From the NCBI RefSeq assembly GCF_964204645.1, contig NC_134031.1, forward strand, positions 8,160,501-8,224,500: a DNA stretch of 64,000 nt, written 5' to 3'. The stretch's first letter is position 1. Each line of letters starts with the position of its first letter. This document shows, one piece after another, positions 47,301 to 58,200 of this stretch. Under the pieces are notes generated by a model, which worked only from the letters and a program-made list of their open reading frames with translations, ran no database searches and was not told the origin of the DNA. The translations under genes and the position numbers were made by a program. The DNA is from Tubulanus polymorphus. Taxonomy: Eukaryota; Nemertea; Palaeonemertea; Tubulaniformes; Tubulanidae.

Positions 47301-50300
47301 TTACCTTCACACCAAAATCCTGCCCCGCTAACACCGGGTTTACCTAATAAACAATACACACAGTCACGAAACACTCAATGCAGATTTTAAGTATATTCCG
47401 CGTTTATGCCTTACTGTGCAGATTTGGGCGAGAAACATTTGTCTTTACGCGCATAAACACTGTACACGCGGGTGTAAAAGAAGCATAAATTTCTCAATAA
47501 ACGATCTCAATTCTTGGCAAAAATATCGAGTAAATCTATCTTTGATTGATTGAAATCTCTAGCGATCGCCAAGGAACATATAATAATTATACATATACAC
47601 ACACACAACATTTTCATTAAAAAAATTAATAACCACATTTCCGTTATCGCAATCGAACGGGGATAATTCTACGATAAATAACAAAGCGTGCATCCCTCGT
47701 TATTTAGCCGAAGAGTATTTATCAGCAAAATGCAGGAAAAAGAACTTCCTGTTTTTCTGACTAAATTCCAGCCACTTAACCAACGAAAACGAGACAAAAA
47801 TTTGCATATAATTGCCGCTTACATATATGTAGAAAATGTGTGACCTGAGATCGAGCAACTGAGAACACACAAGCCGAAAGACTCGAATAATCTAATTGTT
47901 CTCAGACCTCGTTCTTTTCCCCGTTTTGAAGTTTCTCATTGCTGGCCGCTTTTGACTTCGATTATAACGCAGAAAACGAGCCATCAGAGTGTACAATTTT
48001 GAGACGACGTTCTTTCTCATAAAAACAAAGTGAAAAAAAATAAAGAATTAAACTTGATTGTTTACCCGGTACTTTTAACAATTTTTGCTAAACTCTTGCT
48101 GCGAAAAATTTCTGCTTATTGGAATCGAATGCGACTTTCAACATACACGTATCATCAAACTTGGTTATCGAATGCCAATCTGCCACCATTGCCTTGTAAT
48201 TGAATAACCTAAATTCCATTTCTATATATTTCCCCCAAAGCATGGCTACTTACCTTCTCACTATGGTTTTTTTTTTGTAAGAGCGTAATACAAAAATCGA
48301 AGTTTGATTTTCGTGCGACGTAAAATGTGCAAACTTTTGACAACGTTCATTATATAACCCCTGAAAGCTTTTCCATACAAATAATGCGTTCATTCATTAT
48401 TATCATGTGCCCTCTTTTTATCAGCGAAATCTCGAAATGAGGACATCAATTTTTTGTAAATTTGATCATGAATAATGACTTTATATCTAAGGTTTTGAGG
48501 TTGAACCATTGTAAAGTATAAGCAAAACGTCACTATACATGAATATACGACTTGCCCGCAAGAATAGGCATTTTGCCGAGAAAAATCTGAACAAAACCGA
48601 GCCAAAATAAATGCTGAATACCGCATAAAAATGTGCAAAAGCTCTATTATCCAACACGCTTTTTTTCTACAGATCCGTCGTTCCACTCGAAAACACTAGC
48701 CTTAATATCTAAGTTGCCTAGATTTACACGCTGCCAGCAAAATTTACACAACCACCAAACGAGTGCAAGATTATGCAATAATTACTCGAATAATTGATCC
48801 AGAAAAAAAAAGCCTATCCAATCATCAAATTCTGGGAAATGTAGCCAATAAACTTATCACCGCGTAAAGAACAATTTTATTTAAGCATTATCGTTATGTT
48901 ACTAATTACAAGATCTGCTAACAATCTATACTTCTTATAGGTTTGGAATTTTAAATTTTGATTTTATATAGATAAGTATCTACTTTATCCCTTGGGAAAC
49001 ATTTCAAAATGTTACATATTCCATAGTTCTTCATCATTGTATTACAACCATGACAGTTACCTCACCCAGCTATGGCATATACCGAGTATCAAAAATGTGT
49101 AGGCTCAGATATAGTTTCAGTAGACATCCTATAGGCAGTAACGAAAATTTGCTTTAGATTTCATGTAATCAAACTGAATTTTACTCCATCAAAGCTAACA
49201 GCAAGTTCCTCGAGTGTTAACTATTCCACTAATTATATATCGATGAATGAACAAACACTTAAAACCTATTTCATAAGGGGTTGGAAAACCTAAAAGGCTT
49301 GCAATAAAGTGTACGCAAGTAGGGGTTAGGGATGTGACAAATATGTACCAGACATGTGGATAGGGGTCTGAATAAAAAACCTGTAAAAGCCAAAAGAAAG
49401 GTATTTTAGCAAGTGTTTAGATGCCTACACTGAATCGTCAAACATATCAGGGACAGATCATGAATTGACTATTTAATTCATCTGTTGTGATGAACTTAGG
49501 TGATAACTCCTGTATGAGAAAGTATGGCTATTGTACTGAGTTGGTGAAATATTCTGAAAAATTCTTATTCTAGGCAAGCACATGGAAACATGCATTGACA
49601 TGGTGCCATGATAAGCTTATTTGCTTCTTAGGCTAGACAAGTGATAATAGGACTACATAGAAAATGTTCACATATATAACTCATTCTTTTTAATTTCAAA
49701 CATAATTTGAACTTCGATGAGAAAATCGCTTTTAAAAATATAATTTGTTTCATTTAATTCAATTTCATTTAATTTAACCCAAGAATCTAGTTAGGAGGCT
49801 ATGGAACAGGCTCTGAACATGGTTTGTAGTTTATTTCTAGCTATCTAGTATGTGTGCAAAATGAAATCAGAATTTGGTCTCATAATCAAACATCAAATAT
49901 CATGTTTAATTTCTTGCGACATTATTTAACAATTTGGATACAAAGTTCAAAGCAAAACAATGTACGTATTTTTTCACAACAGTTCAGTTTTCTTACTGCG
50001 ACCTATCTTTAAGGAAACTTTTGATTTTAAATAAATTTTGAATTCAAATCTGGGTTCATCCAGTATACTAAGTGTATCATCATTGCCCAAATGATCAACT
50101 CAAAATTTTAAGGTACAGATTCCACCACACTGTACAGGGATGAATCTAGACTGTGTCAGAATTGTCTCTCCATTTAACTTATAAACTCATACAGGGGTAT
50201 AGCCAAAAAAGTTTCGACTAAAGACCCCAATATATTCAATTAATTTATCAATTTTTAAACATCGAAGGATACAGAAGGATACAGGTCTTTTTATTGACCT

Positions 50301-50875
50301 TTTGAACATTTCCTTGCCTATTTTAAATAGGCAAGGAGATATTTTCAAAATTTTCCAGTCCTCCCACATCTCTTTGTCAACATCGGTGCTTTCAGTATTC
50401 CCATTCTGTCTTTCCGAATATCAGGTGGCAGTTTCACTTTCCCAAAGAATGAGCCCTCCCATAGAAAATGCTGGCTACACCCGTAATGTTCCGGTATGTT
50501 CCTTTTACCTGAGTTAGCATCTAAGAACGGTAAAAGTCTTTAATTCATCTGGAGCTTCAGAATGTAGCAAAATGTGTTGGTGCGCATTTGAAACAGACCT
50601 CTAATGCATGCACCTATCATTCACCTATGTGAACTTTTTGAACCTGTGACCTGGGCAACTAGCGAGGCTGGATTCTCGCCACTACAGTTTCCATAATGTA
50701 AGACAGCACTTATTTTTTCAAATTGAGAATTCAAAAAGATGTACATGTAGCCCGATGGCACTAAGTAAATAGCTAGGCCTAATACGACTGTAAGTATTAT
50801 ATGTGATAGATATTGATTTGAAGATTCCAATGAAAATTATTGCGAAAACAATGATTAGGATAAAAGGAAAGTTAC

Positions 50876-50939
50876 CTCACTGGTGGTGTCACCGACATAT
50901 CAATCTTAACGGTGGTAGGGTTTCATAGCAGCTCCATTT
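50876..50939 (-). other. candidate 5' untranslated exon of castor
   Basis: On the minus strand a T-rich tract ending ATTCTATTGCAG (AG at 50940-50941) precedes 64 nt, which end GAG followed by the donor GTAACT (50870-50875). All frames are closed by stops except a short ATG-TCG-GTG start that would run into exon 1 and end after a few codons. Strand and position fit a castor leader exon. Splice signals alone are weak proof at this length. Confidence 0.3.
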
Positions 50940-53900
50940 CTGCAATAGAATAAAACAGGCAGAAAACTACATATGTATATAAACTGACTGACTAGGTTAT
51001 CTATCTTATTATTGTGTAAACCATTGTTCTGAAGCTTAACAAATCATGAACTCGTAAATCTTTCACATTACACAAACACAGAAAAAAAGCTAAATGTACC
51101 GCCAGAGAAATATAAGAAGTATACTCTAAAATGGTTACTAAGCAGTGGATTTCATGGAAATTATCCTCGGAACAAAAAATTTGATAGCTATATACACGTA
51201 CATATAATCGTTACTCGCAAACTCATTAGCTTCAGGTTCTCATATTCTGACAGTTCATTATTTGTAAAATGTATAAAATTTCCTCGCAAGTCACACCTGG
51301 AGAAATATTCGCCACGGCGTATAAATACTTTCTTAATATTAATAGCAAAACACCTGAACGTATTCATTACTTAACGCATAATCCGTCCAATTCCAAAAAC
51401 GTTAATCCTTTTTCGAATTGATGACTAATTAGATATCGACCGATGGACAGGCCTTCATGGCAAAGGCAGTCACTTCAGAAAACACGTTTATTTTGAAAAA
51501 TATTAACGGATTTCTTACTTAAATTCTCTCACCGTTTTCAATTCTCAAACCTATGAAAATACCAAGGTGGAAAAATAACGAGAAATGATTTTGCCGTGCT
51601 GTTGCTACTTGCAAAAATGTTAGTTAGATCATATCATTTCAAGTGATTGTGCAGAATTTCCTATACCCCAACCCCTGATATTGACTCTCAACGTTCAATG
51701 GACAGCTCAAGTAATTTCTGTTCAAGTCATCACTTGTTTCTGGCTTTGGAATCACTTTGCACGATTAGTTTCTGGAGAGCACCTTTGATTAGTTCTATTG
51801 TTTAAAAGGGGCTGTACAAATTCATAATCCTATTCTATCTAAGCAAACGATATTGCGCTATGAAGCATCAATCAATGTATGCCTAAAAAAGTGATAAAAA
51901 ATATTGTTTCAAAATTGTCAATTCAAAATATCTTATCACTTGGAATAATAGGCCTATGCGCAAAATGTAAAATCTGAAATTTTTATCCCTTTAGAAGTGC
52001 CTTTTCAAATATTTGATAGGAAGACAACAAAGATATATTATGGTAGGCCTATCTGGCCTTTTTGGACATATTGAAAAGAACAAATTTTTGATTATTTTGC
52101 AGAAAGGAAGGTTTGACACGACATGTAATTCAAACCAGTTTTGTCAAGAAACTGAAACGAGATTCAATAAATCAGCGACATATTCAAGAAATACAATGGT
52201 AGGCTTTTTGGCAAAAAAACTGGAAACGCACATTTTGTTGAATATAATGACTGGCAACATAGCATTGAATTCAAGAAAATCGTCACAAACCCATTTTAAA
52301 AATACGAAACGCGAAATGCAGACATTAATTGGAAAAGTCTTTTCGCCGCGTTTCAAAAGCTTAATGAATTTTCAGGTTGCCATGGCAACTGTATTATAAA
52401 GCAGACAACTGATTGCTAGTTCGCGTTATGTCTTTGAACTGCTAGACTGCATTCAAGTATAATATAATTAATTAATGCAGTTAATGGCGAATTGCCACAG
52501 GTCAGAAAATTGGAAACAAAAAGTTTAGTAAATGCGACAAAAAAAACTATCGCCGATACTCGAAGTCAAGAAAATGAACAGTTAAAAAGTCTTTTTCTGC
52601 GGAAATTCATTCATACATGTATTTTGTCCAGGATTGTACAAATAAACTACACAATGTAAAGTTGCTAGGAAGCGTAGAATTGGGGCCTATATTTTGTTGT
52701 TTGAACAATAATAGTATTGAGAATTTTCAATGGCAAACATTCCACTTCAATTGAACCCTTGTCTCAGCTTTAACGACTGTTACCCAGAAACGTGTTCTGA
52801 TATAAACAATCTAGCGCATACCATATATGGAATATATCTTAAACGCTCGACCACAGACGGGCGACTTTTGATAAAAATTAGAGAAGTGTGTCTATAACGG
52901 AAAATCAATTACTCCAATGCCAATTCTAAGATATACAAACATAATATTTTACGAAAAAAGATTTTGATCAAAATTTTTGTCAGGTTCAAGTTAGATCTAA
53001 CCTGATTCACACAATATATAGGACCTCATCGAAGTGACTAACCCCATAGATGCATGTAGCCTATAGCTAAAAATGAGAATCACAAAATTTGTTTTTTTCA
53101 CAACCCTAACATCTGGTTATAGAAAAAAAAAACACTCAGCAGAATGGTTAAAACAGCTGAAATGAATGTAAAATATATAGCTGCCTATATATGTTCAGTT
53201 CTCAAGAGAAGAACAAATGAAATGGTTACCAAGGCAATATGCAGTGCTTCATAATGAGTGTAAGATAAAATCAATAAATGAATTGATCAAATTCAGGTTT
53301 TTATAAATCGGCTTTGTACAAAATGTACAATAAAATGAAATTGCGCAATATTTTCACGATATAATAATCTCGCCAGTACCGCAGTAGTTTCTTCAAATTA
53401 AAGGACAATCTATACAATATGTAGGCTGCTCCTTATAGTTTCACAAAACTGTCACTCATAATCAAGCAACTATGGTATCAATAATTGATACTTGCAGCAG
53501 GCCAACTAAAGTTGAAGTGCTTCCAAATCTAATTCAGAATAATTTCAAAATACAAATCAACTCATCCTAAATGGTTTTACGAATGTATGGCCTAACCCCT
53601 CATCTAACCCCCCACCTGACCCCTATGAACATATCAGATAGGCCTAAAACGATTCTCCTTGTTTGCTTTAGCCATAACTCAAACCACAATTCAAGATATC
53701 TAGGCCTAGGCCTATTTGAAAATCATTTCATTTTGAAGCATCATATAGGCCTAGGCCTACAGAGCATTGTTTTTTTCCATTGAAACACTTATCAAGGCGA
53801 TTAGTACTGGCTACGAGCAATCATTTGCTCGTAGGTACTCTGGTAAGCAGAATTGGATGTAGTCAATTGATTTTTTAAAGACGCCAGCCATATAAACCAA

Positions 53901-54960
53901 ATTGACTTAGGGCCCACATTATAAAACATAAAGCTTACAAACAGCAAGATAAAAAAATGTTGTGTTATTTTTTACATTTTTAAACCAAGCCCTAAGCGCA
54001 CATTCAGTGAAGCATATAGGCCTAGTGACAAATGACACATAGATTTTTATACTTTTTTACCCAGGTAATCAAAATTGAGGCCTTGCTTATTTGAGGCCTA
54101 TTGCTGGTTTATCAATAGCCATACTTTTTCTCAAAACTCATCTGGCCATCATCATGAATCTTATTGGTTAACTTAGGTGAGCCCTAAGACCTATGCTTCA
54201 TAGAGATATAACCACAAAAGGATCAAGAAAGCAGGTTTCGATAGGTCACCAATTCAATGAGCATACCAGTTCTTCTAGTATGTTCATTTCAACCAGGGAG
54301 AACTAATAGTAAGCTCATTTATTAATCTGTGAAGAGTATTTATTCCGGATTTGATATTCTTAAATTGGAATACTATCAATCCAAACCTGCCTGAAAACTG
54401 AGGTAGCTATTTTCTCTTTTGACAACCTGATTCATTTCAAACCTGTACCTGCCTGGTACGACCGGTGGTACTGTAGGCCTATCTGTAGGTATTATAATAC
54501 TTTTTAATAGCCATAGCCAGCTCTGAAAAACTTTTTTGGCAATTTGGTACAAAATCGATGGTTCAACTGCACCTGACAAATATTTTTGGAGTCATGTTAA
54601 GAGTAAGACCTTAATCTCTATGCGAATAATAGCTAGGCCTAGAGCTGTACATCTCTATGTAAAACAGATTAGGGAATAAAATACATTTGAATTTATCATG
54701 ATTCTGACTTCAGTTCGTTAAACTTTCATAGTAAAAGCGAACGAATGAATCTAACACGAGTTTTGTCAACACCAATCACCGAACAATCACAGTTTAACGA
54801 AACACACGGAATATAATTACAAGTTTAACTTTTGAAAATTCTTTTGATTTATCTACCTTTCGTCGAAAACGCTCACTACTGCCCAAAATCTGACAACTCT
54901 CGCGCGAAGTCTCGCGACTCAATAGCCCGATCGGTGTATACCGTTTCCGAACTAGTACTA
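50940..54960. other. intergenic region between castor leader and LRRC23
   Basis: AT-rich, with GGCCTAGGCCTA-type short repeats near 53.7 kb. A perfect RFX-type palindrome lies at 52376-52389. Open frames such as 52013-52399 show no recognisable domain. Nothing else can be supported. Confidence 0.5.
52376..52389. promoter_or_regulatory. perfect palindromic X-box (RFX site)
   Basis: GTTGCCATGGCAAC, the full symmetrical RFX consensus, 2.7 kb before the LRRC23 start codon and 1.4 kb from the candidate castor leader exon. Function is inferred from the motif alone. Confidence 0.55.
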
Positions 54961-54982
54961 ACCTTCGATGTTGCGCGTTCCG

Positions 54983-54987
54983 ATTGG
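54983..54987 (-). promoter_or_regulatory. inverted CCAAT box of the LRRC23 promoter
   Basis: ATTGG on the plus strand, about 120 bp before the LRRC23 start codon and 17 bp before the X-box, in a CpG-richer stretch (54890-55040). Confidence 0.4.
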
Positions 54988-55003
54988 TCAATCGAATATC
55001 TAC

Positions 55004-55016
55004 GTCGCGTAGCAAC
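55004..55016 (+). promoter_or_regulatory. X-box (RFX site) of the LRRC23 promoter
   Basis: GTCGCGTAGCAAC fits GTNRCC-N1-RGYAAC with a single mismatch (the sixth base). It lies 93 bp before the ATG of a ciliary gene, the usual place for RFX sites in cilium genes. Confidence 0.6.
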
Positions 55017-55108
55017 GACGCCATGTTTAAAAGACGCTGAATATTATTTCCGGGTTTGAAATCAACTCGACTCTGAACAACGGGACGTTTTTTAAAAAAG
55101 TCACAAAA

Positions 55109-55240
55109 ATGTCAGATCAAGAAGAAGAGACCGTGACGGGAACCGAAGAGGAAGAGGCTGCAGTTGAAGAACAGCAAGAAGAAGTCGAAGAAGAAGGGGA
55201 AGAGGAAGAAAAAGTTGAAGAGGAGGAAGAAGAAGAAGAG
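55109..55240 (+). CDS. lrrc23: LRRC23 exon 1 (acidic N-terminus)
   Basis: ATG at 55109 in the context ACAAAAATGT. It encodes MSDQEEETVTGTEEEE and further Glu runs, 44 codons, phase 0, donor GTACAC. More than half the residues are Glu. Confidence 0.85.
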
Positions 55241-58200
55241 GTACACTCACGCTTTTTTGCGACTCCTTCTTTCTATCTTTGAAGTTGAGTCTTAACTCTG
55301 TAGCGTAAAGTATTTCTGTGATATTTTGAATTTAGTTGCAGTTTGAATTTTATCGCCGTTCTCACGAGATTATAAACAACCCGCGACTAAAATCCAAGCC
55401 AGTTTATAACTACATCATCATTCGTTTAGTGTCTATATAACCCGTATGCGCACTGCCACTAGAGGGCTTCTTGAATCAGACACATGTTTTTACTAAATAA
55501 ATGAAATACGTAGTGGATATTTTACTGTATACGGCAGAGCATTTATTTCCACAATTTTACCGTACATTGTCGCTGATTGGCGCATTTACGCGCAGGTGCG
55601 CAACTTCAAGGAAAGTGTTGAGATTAGAGTTAGAGAAAACAGAGCGGATAGAGCGAGACTTGAACCGGGGCTAGTAAATTACTAGTGCAGCATCATACCA
55701 CCAGACCACCGAGCTTCCTGAAAACCCACCAAATGTTTTAACTACATAGCACTCAAGCTTACCCTAACCCTATCCCTAGGGGGTAAAACGGACTGGAACA
55801 CCTAACACTTGAAAATCGATTTTATTATGAATCAAACTTAGTTTTCCATTTCTTTTTCTAGAAAATACCAGAAAACCCATTGACACCTGAAATGGTGGCA
55901 GAATCTTTGACGCTATTGTGTAAGATTGGTGATGGTCTCTCTCATGCATATGTACGTGTTGATCTACATGATAGGTAATTCAGTCTCTATATTCCTCAAA
56001 ATTCTGGTTCAAGTCCAATTCAGTAAGGTAAGCTTAAGTCGGATTGCTTCGAATGTAAAGATACAACCATCCGTCAGTTCCTGTAGTCCTGGGCCATTTG
56101 GGAATGACATGCAAAATATACATGTACAATTATGGCGGATTCTATTGTTTGGTCCAATTGGGAAAACAACATAGGGCCTACATTTTTTTCGTATCTTCTC
56201 GGCTCACCAGTTCTATAGCCCTTATTATAGTTAGTTATAGGCTCAATGATTTCTAGGGTGTGTTAACCATGAATGTTGAATATGGAAATTGCGAGATTGT
56301 TCAGCATGTCCAGGGACACCAAGTGTGCTTTTTGCTATTCTAAATTCTTACTTGATTTCGTATTTTATCATATTCATAAATAATATTATATTATATTCAG
56401 GCCTGTAGGCCTGTAGAAAAATCAGCATGGAAAGTATGTATGTTGCCCCTATTTACTGTGAAAATAGCAAAAATTTCCCAATACGTATAACTCGCATATG
56501 AATAATTTGGACTAAGAATTACAGTCCCAAGCAATCCGATTTAGATGTATACTCTACTGTATAGCCCCATTTCACAATGGAATTAAATTACAGTAGACTC
56601 GTCCTTACTCGGTTAACCACTCAAGTTAAGCAATTTTACTAAAATCTATTGGGTAAAACATTAATTCCCCTGATCCAACGCGTTGAGATGAACAGTCTCA
56701 ACGCTATCAAGTAAGGTGGAGTCTTGTGTAGCAGCAGAATAAGCATTTTCTGGCAGTTATACATGAGTTGTATATCTGCATGGTTACATTTAAATGAATT
56801 AGACCTACTAGTTAAATCAAAATCTTCTTTTACAGAGAATTGTCAGATATCAAAATACTTGAAAAGTACATTCATCTACGATTCGTGGATGTTAGCCGCA
56901 ATCGGTTAAAAGATATTAGCTCTTTGAATTCACTGACACATTTGCTGACACTCAAAGCTGATGAAAATCTGCTAACTACCGCACAATTAGAAGAAATGCC
57001 ATATTTACAGGTACTGTACTCTGAACGAACTTCGGTTTTCCTAATGTAAAGTTGAATATTTTGCAACTGCCCGCTAGTTGACAAACTACAAGAACTGAAG
57101 TTTGCCAAAGTCCCTTTTCATGAAGAAATGTAGTAGAAAATATAGGCCCTAAGTGTTATTTGGCTTTATTTTCTTTGCTCTACTTCATATATCAACTGTT
57201 GAAATTCAATTTACATTCATTTTTTAGAAGGTTTTTAACATCTGGTAGATTTTATCATGTACTTGTTCTTCTTAGGTTGCAAGTTTTAACAATAATAAGA
57301 TCATGAGTACTGAAGGAATAACGCACCCACTGATAGAGCAAATAAGTCTTAATTGTAAGTTTGTGATGAAGCTGAATTTTGTTTGTTAAAACGAATATCA
57401 TTTTTGCTTTTTCTGTTAAACAATGGTGTTTATCTGGTTTAATTAATGTTATGGTAGTATACAAAAATCAGTGAAAAGTCTAGGCTAATGTTTGATGACT
57501 AAAATGTGCCACACAAGGCTTGATTTACACAATTATACAGAGTATCTTCTAGGATCAGACATCCTTCATTGCCAGTATCCTGCCGCATCAAAGTTTGGTA
57601 TGCAAGTTTGTATTTGATTTTTAAGTTTCCAAAGAAAACATAGGAAAGAATTAGATTGAATATTTTCTAATGGAAACAGCATAAATTTCTTCTGTCCTGT
57701 TGGGATAGTTTCATTTCAAATTTTAAGTAGAACCAACAAAATATAGTGCCCTCAGGATACTGCCAAAATCCAGCCCTAATATTACAAACCGGTACATAAT
57801 ACATGTAGGCTATCTAGAATCAAATAATTGCCTATCCCTTCATTCATTTGTTCTTATTTAAGGCCTATGACCCTTAGTACAAGCTAGTGTCTTAGCATAG
57901 TTGAATGTCTTATAATCGTTTTAGTTAATGAAATAAAGAAAGTGGAATATCTTGATGGTGACAAATTAGCTCGATTACACACACTCGAACTGAGAGGCAA
58001 CAAATTAGAAACAACGGATGGCATCTTTTTACCTAATCTCAGAAATCTTTTTTTGGTAAGTTATGTAGAAAAAAGTTTATAACTTATACGATTGGCTCTC
58101 CATCTTTAATTTGAAGTGTATTGATTCATCTGGATAATCAGAATTCTGGTTTGAAAATTATGACAGAAGGGCTGTAAAATATATTTGAATAAGATCATAA

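Noticed and set aside
52013-52399. A 128-codon open frame as a gene
   Set aside because: No domain, no splice partners, AT-rich codon use like the intergenic DNA. The frame ends inside the X-box palindrome.
54794-55024. Divergent minus-strand frame of 76 codons next to LRRC23
   Set aside because: It covers the X-box and CCAAT promoter region, has no recognisable domain and no splice signals that I could support. CpG content probably explains the open frame.
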